A stretch of 64,000 nt of DNA from positions 3,202,501 through 3,266,500 of the forward strand of contig NZ_CP047569.1 of the NCBI RefSeq assembly GCF_009903625.1, given 5' to 3'. The stretch comes from Microbulbifer sp. ALW1 (GTDB lineage: Bacteria > Pseudomonadota > Gammaproteobacteria > Pseudomonadales > Cellvibrionaceae). The notes beneath the pieces are model-generated. The model was not told the DNA's origin. It was given only the letters and a program-made list of their open reading frames with translations, and made no database searches. Each line of letters begins with the position of its first letter. The stretch's first letter is position 1. The translations under genes were made by a program, and so were the position numbers. Below are positions 1 through 8,034 of the stretch, in pieces.

Positions 1-102
1 TTCGATGATATTGAATAGCCAAGGGGGGAGATCACCGCACAAAACGTCCAGCGTTTGAAAGCCATTTACGCCGAGGCTCAGATCACTCCGGCCTCACTGT
101 AA
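1..102 (+). other. Tail of an unrecognised or decayed reading frame at the window edge
   Basis: A frame running from the left edge ends in TAA at 100-102 and would encode a C-terminus reading ITAQNVQRLKAIYAEAQIT. The same frame has a TAG at 16-18. It is therefore either a remnant of a broken gene or a chance frame. I do not recognise the peptide. It looks more protein-like than the sequence that follows, but 27 codons cannot settle this. Confidence 0.2.
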
Positions 103-584
103 ATTGAAAGCGGCAGGATGGGCGCGGATTCAGCGCCTGCCCTTCCCGCCCTTCCCCCCATAATTAACCTGGAGCTGGTGCTGTACACTTCGGCCGAGTT
201 TCGGGATTTAAATCAAAAACGAAAGACTGTAATACACTTTTCTGAACTGCTTAATTCAAAGACCTCCTCACAGAATTCAACCAGAAAAGATTGCGATTCA
301 ATGAGAACTTGGTGAGCACATTTCAACTAGACGGGAAAAACTTGGGCTTTAGTACTTTTTTGACGCTAGCCCCAAAAAAGCCAAGCACCAATAATTGACT
401 CTGACACGAATTATTCTGGTACGAATGATACCTGTGATGTCGCGGCGCAATTCGTCGCGGAGTTGACAAGCGACCCTTGAATGAACAGTCAAGCTGAGCG
501 AATATGACCGCGCCCGAATGAGGAGTGTTCGCGCCGCCGAACAGTAAACATCGGCAACCTAATAACAGCCAGGGAGGCAAGACA
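103..584. other. Gene-poor stretch with one hairpin
   Basis: No convincing gene is seen in these roughly 480 bases. A 65-codon frame at 118-315 has no Shine-Dalgarno sequence and no recognisable content. Around 341-387 an imperfect inverted repeat (CTTTTTTG facing CCAAAAAAG, inside an outer CTTGG/CCAAG pairing) could be a weak terminator or a decayed repeat. Confidence 0.3.
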
Positions 585-1433
585 GTGACTCTCCATCTCC
601 AAGTTACCAAGCAAACCTTCGCCAACCGCATGCGCGATGTCTGGAAGGACTGGAACCGCCCCGGCGGAAGCCGGACAACCCGTCGGCGGCAGTCGATCGA
701 GCAGGCGATTCGCGGCATGACGACCTTCATGCCCACGCCGGCAGTATCCCACAACAATCTGGGCCCGGGCCTATGCGGCTCCTTCAGTTGGGGCAGCTGG
801 CGCTTGAGGCTAAACGCCAACTACACCAACAACGCCAATCTGATCTACGAGGACTTCGTCGAACTGTGCGCAACCATCTACCACGAGACCCGCCACAGCG
901 AGCAGTTCTTCCGTATCTCGCAGGGTCTCGCGGGCGGCGAAATCGAATTCCCCGACCAGAGCTCGAGTTCCAAGATAAACGCCCACACCAGTGTCAATGG
1001 CATGGGCACGGTTCAGGATCGAATCCGGATGTTCAAGGATGTCAGCCAGGGCACCGACGTGACCGCGACGCCCCAGATGATCTCCAGATGGCTCAGCGTG
1101 CCGCTGAACGTGTCCAATCAAGCCTCCCAGAACGCGCGCAACAACTTTCGGACCTTCTGCGGGACGGCCCGTCCGATCTGGTTCAAGCGTACCACCATCA
1201 AACTCGAGGTCGAGGAGTGGATGCGGGAGTGCTACAAAACCACCCTCTCCGGGGTCGGCAACTTCGCTCAGAGCGATCACTCGCCATGGAATTTCTACGC
1301 TAACCAGCCCACCGAGCGTGACGCGCACGGCATCGAAGACGACGTAACCGGGCTAATCGAAACCGCCGTCGGCGTCCGCGTCGCCCAATACGGTAACCGG
1401 CGCCGCAGCAGCAGCAAGTTCAACCACCTGTAA
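585..1433 (+). CDS. Putative metallopeptidase-like protein with HExxH motif
   Basis: A 282-residue protein with no signal peptide or membrane segment. I chose the GTG at 585 because GGGAGG lies 8 bases upstream. A longer frame from 525 lacks such a site. Residues 100-104 read HETRH inside YHETRHSEQFF, the HExxH zinc-peptidase signature. E244 or D246 in the late segment PTERDAHGIED could serve as a third metal ligand. This pattern (HExxH, then a C-terminal ExDA-type helix) recalls DUF4157-like peptidase domains, but I cannot assign a family. No immunity or secretion gene is visible. It may form a unit with the small membrane-anchored protein about 200 bases downstream. The peptidase role is inferred from the motif alone. 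Confidence 0.6.
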   Translation: MTLHLQVTKQTFANRMRDVWKDWNRPGGSRTTRRRQSIEQAIRGMTTFMPTPAVSHNNLGPGLCGSFSWGSWRLRLNANYTNNANLIYEDFVELCATIYHETRHSEQFFRISQGLAGGEIEFPDQSSSSKINAHTSVNGMGTVQDRIRMFKDVSQGTDVTATPQMISRWLSVPLNVSNQASQNARNNFRTFCGTARPIWFKRTTIKLEVEEWMRECYKTTLSGVGNFAQSDHSPWNFYANQPTERDAHGIEDDVTGLIETAVGVRVAQYGNRRRSSSKFNHL

Positions 1434-1468
1434 GACACCGCTGCCAGGGTTTCCGAGCCGAATAGATA

Positions 1469-1535
1469 GGGCCAGACCAACATTATCGAGTGAATCTTGT
1501 TGTGCTTACGCGATTCAAAAATGTTGATCTGGCCC
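1469..1535. repeat. Inverted repeat, REP-like, 16-bp arms
   Basis: GGGCCAGACCAACATT at 1469-1484 faces AATGTTGATCTGGCCC at 1520-1535. The arms match at 15 of 16 positions, with a 35-base spacer. The core of the right arm (TTGATCTGGCCCC) recurs in similar form at 3805-3820 and 5840-5855, close to the two transposase-like genes, so this is probably a copy of a dispersed palindromic element associated with them. Confidence 0.6.
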
Positions 1536-1631
1536 CTTTTATTTCAACTGAGAAAAATTCTTCGTTTCACATTCATCTCAAATCAGACGGATAGAATAAG
1601 CTCTTCAACGATTGCATGAGGATATAAGGAC

Positions 1632-2231
1632 ATGTCTATTAACGAGCACGCGACCAAGGAACAAGTAAGTCGACTGGTTAACACCGCTCTGGCAGCGATT
1701 AAAAACAAGGATAAAAATCCGAACTGGAATCAGACTCTGAATCAGACCATGGATCAACTCGCCCTGATCAGCCGGAACCTGAATACTGCCAAACATGGCG
1801 TACAGCACTTTGGTAGAGTGATGGCGACCGACGCCCATGGACACAACGCCTACCGAGCCAATCAATCCGTAAACTCGAAGCTAGGAACACTCTCATCCCT
1901 TGAAGACTTCCTCGCCAAAGAATGGAAAAAAATTGGTGATGCGATTAAAGCGGATATGAGAAAGCTACCGACGGAAGGCAAGACCGAATTGGAACTCCTG
2001 GATATGCTTGCGGGAGAAGTTGAGTCATTCGATAAGTTACTCAAGCAAAACGTCAGCCAGGTTTCAAAGCACCAGTCCAACCCTCATCAAACGATGATCA
2101 TTCAAAGAGAAATCACCCAATTAAAAGCAATGCCTGCTCTTACGGCGCCAAGCATGCTTATTCTCATTTCCATAGGCATTCGGCTATTTGCGATGTTCGT
2201 TGGAGCCAAAAACGTGAATAGCAGTAAATAG
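1632..2231 (+). CDS. Hypothetical protein with C-terminal membrane helix
   Basis: A 199-residue protein of no recognised family. The ATG is preceded by a purine-rich AAGGA site. Most of it is polar and predicted helical, with many Asn, Gln and Lys. Residues around 171-190 (APSMLILISIGIRLFAMFVG) form one hydrophobic segment near the end, so it could be a tail-anchored inner-membrane protein. It lies downstream of and parallel to the HExxH protein, separated by an inverted repeat. An effector/partner or toxin/immunity relation is possible but only inferred from position. Confidence 0.55.
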   Translation: MSINEHATKEQVSRLVNTALAAIKNKDKNPNWNQTLNQTMDQLALISRNLNTAKHGVQHFGRVMATDAHGHNAYRANQSVNSKLGTLSSLEDFLAKEWKKIGDAIKADMRKLPTEGKTELELLDMLAGEVESFDKLLKQNVSQVSKHQSNPHQTMIIQREITQLKAMPALTAPSMLILISIGIRLFAMFVGAKNVNSSK

Positions 2232-2261
2232 TCGCGATTTCCCTTTATTTATTAGAAAGGA

Positions 2262-3299
2262 TCAATCGATCTGGCGGCGAGCCTCATTAGACCGGTGGGT
2301 GAGCGGCTCACGCACCCGGCTTACCTGATCGCGCTTGTCCGTTTTCTTTTTGGGCTTCTTTTCCTTTTTCTTTTTCTTTGGTTGTTCGCTCTTTGGTTTC
2401 TCGCTCTCAGGTTCCTCGTTCTTTGGTTGCTTGCCCTTCTGGGGCGGAGCTGGCTTCGCGGCAGTATTGCGCCGATCTTTAGGCGCATTGCGCTGGGGCT
2501 GGCCGCGCTGGGTTTGCGGTTTGGGCCTTTCGCTTACCGTGCGCCGATCAGTTGCCGGACGCTCTACTGCAGGAACAACTCTTGGGACGCGATTGCCGGT
2601 GGGCTTGTCCGCAACTTTGACTACCCGCTCGTCCCGACTTGGATTCTGACGTGGATTCGGGCGTTCATTACGGCGATCCTCTCTCCGGTTATCTAGGCTC
2701 CGGTTATCTAGGCTCCGGTTATCCACCTGAGACGCCCGCCGCTTTGACTCGGCTGTACGAGCAAATCCATGTTCACCGCCTCGGCCACGATCCAGGTCCT
2801 GCCCACGACGATCCTGGCGTTCCTCACGGCGATCATGTCGATTCCCGTTGCCTTCATGCCGCTCCCGCCGGTTGTAACCGTCGTCATGATCGTGCCGGCG
2901 TGGCGGTCTGTAGTCGCGTCCTCCGGCATAGCGATGGCCGTGACGGCGCAAGCGCGTATGCCAGCGATCATTGAAGTTTGTCGAGATATAGAAATTGGGG
3001 GCCGGATACCAACGGCCACCCCAGTGACTGGCACTGATCCAGTGGTCCTGATACCAACGATAGTAACGCCCCTGTCGATAGAAAACGTCGCTGCGGTCGT
3101 AGAATACGTAAACACCGAGGGTATCGTCATAGTAGCGATAGCCGGGATCGGTGATCACTGTATAGGAGTAAACCGGAGGCGCCTTGCGGACATAGGTGCC
3201 CCCGCCGATCACCGGCGGAGCTGCTGGGTAGGTGACACAGCCACCGAGCGTCAAAGCGATGGTGAGAGCGGCGAGTAATCGGTATGGGACCTGGCGCAT
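2262..3299 (-). CDS. Arg-rich putative lipoprotein
   Basis: A 345-residue protein with a lipoprotein signal peptide: basic start MRQVPYRLL, hydrophobic stretch, then the lipobox LGGC at about 18-21. The ATG has AAGGAAAA upstream. Residues 40-130 are rich in Tyr, Trp and Arg (RYYRWYQDHWISASHWGGRW), with repeated aromatic motifs. From about 130 on the chain is low-complexity: Arg/Asp/Asn-rich, then Pro/Lys/Glu-rich (KKKKKEKKPKKKTDKRDQ). A DNRSL unit is tandemly repeated. It is probably anchored in the outer membrane with a disordered, charged tail. The function is unknown; similar basic envelope proteins occur in many gammaproteobacteria. Confidence 0.7.
   Translation of the reverse strand: MRQVPYRLLAALTIALTLGGCVTYPAAPPVIGGGTYVRKAPPVYSYTVITDPGYRYYDDTLGVYVFYDRSDVFYRQGRYYRWYQDHWISASHWGGRWYPAPNFYISTNFNDRWHTRLRRHGHRYAGGRDYRPPRRHDHDDGYNRRERHEGNGNRHDRREERQDRRGQDLDRGRGGEHGFARTAESKRRASQVDNRSLDNRSLDNRREDRRNERPNPRQNPSRDERVVKVADKPTGNRVPRVVPAVERPATDRRTVSERPKPQTQRGQPQRNAPKDRRNTAAKPAPPQKGKQPKNEEPESEKPKSEQPKKKKKEKKPKKKTDKRDQVSRVREPLTHRSNEARRQID
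2683..2724. repeat. 15-bp tandem repeat inside the lipoprotein gene
   Basis: CTCCGGTTATCTAGG occurs at 2683-2697 and 2698-2712, followed by a third partial copy from 2713. On the coding (minus) strand each unit encodes five residues (DNRSL), so copy-number change would keep the frame. Confidence 0.8.
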
Positions 3300-3439
3300 G
3301 GTGCGTTTTCCTTGGATTCACACCTGCTTTTTAACCCGCCGCAACTGAATCGACCCTGAATTTACTCGCAAAAGAACAGAGACAACCAATGTTCACGGCA
3401 AAGTGATGCGCACCCAGCCCAGCGCCCTGCCCCGCAGTT

Positions 3440-3737
3440 CCCGGCGCCGATACTACCGGCTGAAGTAACGCACATAAATACGCCCAAGGGCCGGCATCAC
3501 CTTGCTTACACCCTGATCAGACCACGGAGTTACCAGTAGGTGCAGGTGATTGGTCATCAACACCCAGGTATGTACCTGAATTTCGAACTCCTTGGCAAAC
3601 TGTTTTAGTCAACCGGCGTAGGCGATCATGTCCTGCCCTGAACAGAAGCACACCTGCCGGTTGTTGACCCTCTGTATGACATGCTGCGGAACCCCTGCCG
3701 GTCCGAGGCGAGGCTATCTGGCCATCGAGTTTTCCAT
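3440..3737 (-). pseudogene. REP-associated (Y1) transposase remnant
   Basis: Reading the minus strand from an ATG at 3737 gives a recognisable N-terminal half of a REP-associated tyrosine transposase: GPAGVPQHVIQRVNNRQ, then VHTWVLMTNHLHLLVTPW with the HLH metal-binding motif, then MPALGRIYVRYFSR. In-frame stops interrupt it: TAG after the eighth codon, TGA where the family usually has Trp after YAG, and TAG at 3453-3455. Beyond this the expected catalytic-Tyr region is absent. It is thus a decayed, inactive copy. An intact but divergent member lies at 5964. Confidence 0.75.
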
Positions 3738-4149
3738 TACCTTTTTGCCATGACCTTAGACTAATGGATGGAGAAGTCAGTGGATGCTAATGGGTGTCAC
3801 AATGTTGATCTGCCTCCATTTATTCTGACGACGCAGCCTCACCCCCCGGTAATGTCGAAAACTACAAATGCGTGTCGCTTCTCATTGTCAGTAGGCACTA
3901 CCTCGACATGCAGCTCCCCGGCACCGAATACGTACTTGCAGCCATCAAGCCGACTACAAAGTCATATTTTCAATTTGGAAATTTGAATTAATTCTCACCG
4001 ACTATAAAGTGTGATTTCGAAATTTTCGAAATTGCCAACAAGTATTTCTAAACTATGAATTTAGGAAGAATCGCGAAATTAGCTCACATACCAATTTATG
4101 GTTTTACGGAGAAGCTCCAACCCAAAAACCAACAAAGTGGAAAATATCT
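3738..4149. other. AT-rich intergenic stretch
   Basis: No gene is seen. A 72-codon frame at 3768 has no recognisable content. TTGATCTGCCTCCATT at 3805-3820 matches the repeat core seen at 1524 and 5840. From about 3960 the sequence becomes markedly A+T-rich, with poly-A/T tracts and near-direct repeats of GAAATTTTCGAAATT type, plausibly the promoter region of the orphan gene at 4150. Confidence 0.4.
3805..3820 (+). repeat. RAYT-associated repeat core
   Basis: TTGATCTGCCTCCATT lies about 70 bases beyond the 5' end of the transposase remnant. It differs from the copy at 5840-5855 (TTAATCTGCCCCCATT) at two positions and resembles the arm at 1524-1539. No full palindrome is left here. Confidence 0.45.
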
Positions 4150-5712
4150 ATGCCGAAATATGAATTGAAAAAAACAGAAGAAAATGAAATAAGTGTATTT
4201 TCATTTTCCGGCACTGCAAAAGGAAAGTTTGACGAAACCCATATTGTTGGCTCTGAAGTTGTGCGCGGAACCCCTTCAGAAGAAGCAAAAGATCGAGCTA
4301 GAAGAGTCCGCAATATAGTGGAACTGGTTGACCCCAAAAACCTATCTACTGACTCAATCCGCTTTATACTGGATGGCCTGCGAAATGTGAGCAAGGGTGA
4401 CCGCCTAACAGACGAAGAACTCAGGGAGTTTCGAGATCACATTCGCATTGAATCTGACCGCATTGAAAAAATCAAAGAAAAAGAAGACGTCGACTACCAA
4501 CTTGGAACAGTACAGCTGCCAGATTTAACTGAAGGAATTGCAGGCATTTCCCCTATCGTTCTATCTGGATGGTGGCAACAGGGCCTTGAATTTCAAGAGC
4601 GGAATTGCAGATGGTCGCTATTAAGCAGAACCAGTAAGCATTTCATTGAGATCCTTAGCATCAATTACGATGAGTCAAAAGAAAATTTGACCTCTTATAG
4701 GATTACAGAAACGCAAACCACCCGATTGGTAGAAGAAATAAAAAGGATTATAAGATACAACCTAAGCTCATCGATTACTCTGGAAAGCTTGGGAATTACG
4801 TCTACCGCAAGCCTGGATTCTGAAGCGGTCCACAATAAAATTACTGAACGAGTAACCAACCTGCATTATGTACTGGTCGTTACTCATATAACCTTGAAAG
4901 TCACACTAAGGATGCGCAGACGAATAGACTACCAAGAAACTTGGGGCTGGGCTGGCGAAGATTGTCCGATGAGTACTTATGTGCCTGAACGACGTTCTTA
5001 TTCGCTCTACGGGGATATTCGCTCTTATGAATTCACCCACGAGGCAGATTATTTTCTACTTCGTCAGGATCTGGAGCACGCTAATGAGGTCACAGAAGAG
5101 TACTGGTGGAAACGCTCCAAAGATGACTTTCTTGACCGGCTAGGACGTTCATTCGGGCGTCCCACAAATCCCGGTGGCCCTCCGCGTGTTCCGCCTTGGA
5201 TGCCTGAACTGCCCTGGCCTCCCAATGCGCCGCCGACCACACCGGCTATTGCATCAACTTTGACAGCAGCGACCGGTAGCTCCCCCACCTCCATCACAGG
5301 AGGAAATCAGGAAGATTGCTTTCTTCAATCCAGACTTCTGGTTGAGGTTAGCGGTTATATGGACCCGGCAAAACGTGTCAGCATTGATTTCACTATCGAA
5401 TCATCTGGCGATACATTGCAACGCCGAAACAACCAACGAGTTGTATTGAATAACCCGCCCAATCCAGTGCAACGTAGATTTGATAGAGTAAGTATCACCG
5501 TACCGGAAGGGTGTATTCAGGGGTTCACTCTAACCTACAAATTCAAAATCAGAATCGAAGATGAACATAACAACTCAATTGATACCAAAGAGCACTCATT
5601 GGATATCTACTTACCACAATGCCAGGGATCCACGGAACAAGACGAAACTGTAAAAATGAACTACGGAGACATAAAATTGACCCTAACCCTCAACAATATG
5701 AGTTGCCTCTAA
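4150..5712 (+). CDS. Orphan protein of unknown function
   Basis: A 520-residue protein that I do not recognise. It has no signal peptide and no membrane helix. Residues 1-150 are charged and mostly helical. Residues 165-310 look like an alpha/beta or beta-rich domain with several Trp (GWWQQGLEFQERNCRW). A Pro-rich linker at about 345-370 (PGGPPRVPPWMPELPWPP) separates a C-terminal beta-rich domain of about 150 residues with scattered Cys. The gene is clearly more A+T-rich than the surrounding backbone, which points to recent transfer. It stands alone, with no co-directional neighbour in contact. It could be a structural, carrier or defence-related protein; I cannot choose. Confidence 0.6.
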   Translation: MPKYELKKTEENEISVFSFSGTAKGKFDETHIVGSEVVRGTPSEEAKDRARRVRNIVELVDPKNLSTDSIRFILDGLRNVSKGDRLTDEELREFRDHIRIESDRIEKIKEKEDVDYQLGTVQLPDLTEGIAGISPIVLSGWWQQGLEFQERNCRWSLLSRTSKHFIEILSINYDESKENLTSYRITETQTTRLVEEIKRIIRYNLSSSITLESLGITSTASLDSEAVHNKITERVTNLHYVLVVTHITLKVTLRMRRRIDYQETWGWAGEDCPMSTYVPERRSYSLYGDIRSYEFTHEADYFLLRQDLEHANEVTEEYWWKRSKDDFLDRLGRSFGRPTNPGGPPRVPPWMPELPWPPNAPPTTPAIASTLTAATGSSPTSITGGNQEDCFLQSRLLVEVSGYMDPAKRVSIDFTIESSGDTLQRRNNQRVVLNNPPNPVQRRFDRVSITVPEGCIQGFTLTYKFKIRIEDEHNNSIDTKEHSLDIYLPQCQGSTEQDETVKMNYGDIKLTLTLNNMSCL

Positions 5713-5963
5713 TCTTTGGTAGTTCAGACTTGACCTGACAGTTACCGGTTTTCAGAAAATGGATACCCAGCCCAGCCCATTGCAGCCATAGACGGACCAG
5801 AAATACTCGCCCGGATCGCGGCACTACCAATAGGTGGACTTAATCTGCCCCCATTCGATAACAATGGGACCCCCAAAGAAGAAAAGGCATCCTACGCCAA
5901 ACACTTGCATTTAACATAATTCATCGAAAAATACTGGCTATATATACAGCATCATTAATAGCC
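5713..5963. other. Short gap with degenerate RAYT-linked repeats
   Basis: No gene is seen. ACCCAGCCCAGC near 5766 matches the sequence beside the transposase remnant near 3412, and TTAATCTGCCCCCATT at 5840-5855 matches the repeat core at 3805. These shared pieces probably belong to the element that carries the transposase starting at 5964. Confidence 0.4.
5840..5855 (+). repeat. RAYT-associated repeat core
   Basis: TTAATCTGCCCCCATT, about 110 bases upstream of the intact transposase. Compare TTGATCTGCCTCCATT at 3805 and TTGATCTGGCCCCTTT at 1524. Confidence 0.45.
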
Positions 5964-6956
5964 ATGACCCAACCGCGATCAAACCTGATTGATCCAAGTA
6001 CAACGCCCTACTATCACTGCGTTTCCCGCTGTGTACGCCGCGCTTTTCTTTGCGGGCGTGATGAGCGCACCGGGCAGTGCTTTGAGCACCGTCGACAATG
6101 GATAGAAGACCGGCTGCTGAAACTTTCCGGAATATTCGCCCTGGATGTTTGTTCGTATGCCGTCATGAGCAACCATTATCATGTCGTGTTATTCGTGAAC
6201 CAGCAACAGGCTGACGGTTGGGACCTGCTAGAGGTGGTGTCTCGATGGCATCGGCTGTGCAAAGGCTCTGCCTTATCGCAGCGTTTTTACCGTGGGGAGC
6301 CCCTGGATTCTGCCGAACTTGCACGACTGTCTGAGGTAGCCAAAATCTGGAAGACACGGCTGAGTGATATCAGTTGGTTTATGCGCTACTTGAACGAGTT
6401 TATTGCACGGGAATCCAATCGCGAAGACCAGTGTAGCGGGCGATTCTGGGAGGGCCGTTTTAAATCCCAAGCATTACTGGACGAAAAGGTCCTGGCAGCC
6501 TGTATGGCTTATGTCGACCTTAATCCAATCCGCGCGAAAATGGCCGAAACCCCAGAGACATCGGACCATACCTCAATCAAGCAACGTATCCTCTCTGCAA
6601 AACAGGCACAGCAGCCCACCACGCTGCTGCCTTTTGTCGGGAATCCCAAAGAACCCATGCCTACAGGCCTACCGTTTCGGCTAGAGGACTATATTGAATT
6701 GGTGGACTGGAGCGGACGCTGCCTACGAGAAGATAAGCGGGGAGCAATCAACGAAAAACTTCCTCCCATTCTCGATCGCCTGCAAATTGATCCAAAGCAA
6801 TGGACCTATCTGAATAGAAATTTTGAAAGCCGGTTTAAATCCCTGGTAGGCACTGGCCATTCTGTACGCACCGCTTGCGAGCAATTTGGCAAGCGCTGGG
6901 TGCACGGAATTCGCGAGTGCGAACGGCTCTTGTCATCACCTCCCGCAATACCTTAA
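5964..6956 (+). CDS. REP-associated tyrosine transposase (Y1 family)
   Basis: A 330-residue single-strand DNA transposase of the IS200/REP-associated type. Known relatives cut and join palindromic repeats through a tyrosine. The N-terminal Y1 domain starts with YYHCVSRCVRRAFLCG. The metal-binding HYH is at 71-73 (SNHYHVV), and the catalytic tyrosine is probably Y183 in ACMAYVDLNPIRA. RFWEGRFKSQALL is also typical. A C-terminal extension of about 100 residues is usual for this long subtype. The gene is intact, unlike the remnant at 3440, and has repeat-like sequences upstream. No Shine-Dalgarno is obvious. Confidence 0.85.
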   Translation: MTQPRSNLIDPSTTPYYHCVSRCVRRAFLCGRDERTGQCFEHRRQWIEDRLLKLSGIFALDVCSYAVMSNHYHVVLFVNQQQADGWDLLEVVSRWHRLCKGSALSQRFYRGEPLDSAELARLSEVAKIWKTRLSDISWFMRYLNEFIARESNREDQCSGRFWEGRFKSQALLDEKVLAACMAYVDLNPIRAKMAETPETSDHTSIKQRILSAKQAQQPTTLLPFVGNPKEPMPTGLPFRLEDYIELVDWSGRCLREDKRGAINEKLPPILDRLQIDPKQWTYLNRNFESRFKSLVGTGHSVRTACEQFGKRWVHGIRECERLLSSPPAIP

Positions 6957-7164
6957 CCCCTACTCTCTCCACCCTTTGAATTGCATCGCAGGTCAGCTGC
7001 GAGCGTACACTTCGTGTGCGGCCCACCCAATCATACGGAATGCGTGATAAAAACCACACGAGCCTGCCCTTCCAACAATGACTTCTTGCGCGCAAGCAAA
7101 AATACTCGTGACGGACGTTTTCTGCTGTTAGGCACTATTTGTGGGTGTCCTTTTTATTTTGTCA

Positions 7165-8034
7165 TCAAACTGCCGAACTCACAGCCTCAGAAAAATCAGG
7201 ACTTTCAGAAAGCGCCTTCATCAAAACCACGCGCCAGTGATTCAACCCATACAACTGCTCCTCGGACGATAAGCACTGCTGTATAAACCCACTAATGTTA
7301 TCTCCCCCGTTTTTAAGATGGCTAACGCAAACATTAAATACCTCTGATATTTCATCGCTTGCCAATTCGTTATATGTATCCACCAAATTTAATCGCTCAT
7401 AGTGTGCAGACAAAACGCTCCAAACACCGTCCAAAATACCGGCAGGTCTTTGGATCGAAAAGATTGCTCCTACAGCATTTATGCCCGTCCTAGTCTGCAA
7501 GCTCACCATCAAATATTGACTTTCAGGTATTTGATCACTATAAAAATGCAAGTAAACTCGATTTACAGCATTCTTCCAGTTGCTACTTTTTGTCTGATTG
7601 CAATCCGCACAGCAAGGCACCAGGTTTAACACATGGACCGACAACTCCGGAAATTTTGATTCTGGAAGGTAATGATCATAAGTTTTTGGAAGAGTAACCC
7701 CACAATAAGGGCATCGCTTTAAAAGCCTTTTCGGCTGAGTCCCCTCTATCAACGTAAAAATCTCTTTAAGTTTAGCTGTACGACCTTTATAACAGCTCAA
7801 CAAATCATCTTTATGCAGTGCTAGTGAATGGTCTTCTTGAAAATCAAACAATAAGTTTTGCCGCACTGCTTGTTCGAATAAATCATATCGACTAAGGATT
7901 TGCCCCTCCAAGCTCAAAAGATTAACTTTTGTTTCATTCACCTCCCCTTTTATTGTGTTATTTTTCGCATTAACAACATCTTTATGTCTTTGCGAGTATG
8001 GAACATTGGATGAAGGGACTTCTAATTTTCTCAT
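7165..8034 (-). CDS. ptuB: HNH endonuclease, Septu PtuB-like
   Basis: A 289-residue protein with a central HNH nuclease domain. C108/C111 (RCPYCG) and C142/C145 (CADC) form two CxxC zinc knuckles. D120-H121 (TYDHYLPESKFPE) is the catalytic start, N137 lies in VLNLVPCC and N146 follows CADC. The order CPYC, DHYLPxSxxPE, NLVPCC, CN is the one I know from HNH partners of defence ATPases such as PtuB of Septu and of retron-linked PtuAB. Its ATG overlaps the stop of the upstream ATPase by four bases, so the two are translationally coupled. The likely role is cutting of nucleic acid under control of the ATPase during phage infection. The symbol rests on domain pairing, not on alignment. Confidence 0.65.
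   Translation of the reverse strand: MRKLEVPSSNVPYSQRHKDVVNAKNNTIKGEVNETKVNLLSLEGQILSRYDLFEQAVRQNLLFDFQEDHSLALHKDDLLSCYKGRTAKLKEIFTLIEGTQPKRLLKRCPYCGVTLPKTYDHYLPESKFPELSVHVLNLVPCCADCNQTKSSNWKNAVNRVYLHFYSDQIPESQYLMVSLQTRTGINAVGAIFSIQRPAGILDGVWSVLSAHYERLNLVDTYNELASDEISEVFNVCVSHLKNGGDNISGFIQQCLSSEEQLYGLNHWRVVLMKALSESPDFSEAVSSAV

Noticed and set aside
118..315. 65-codon frame near the left edge
   Set aside because: It has no ribosome site, its composition is unlike a protein's, and no family is recognisable.
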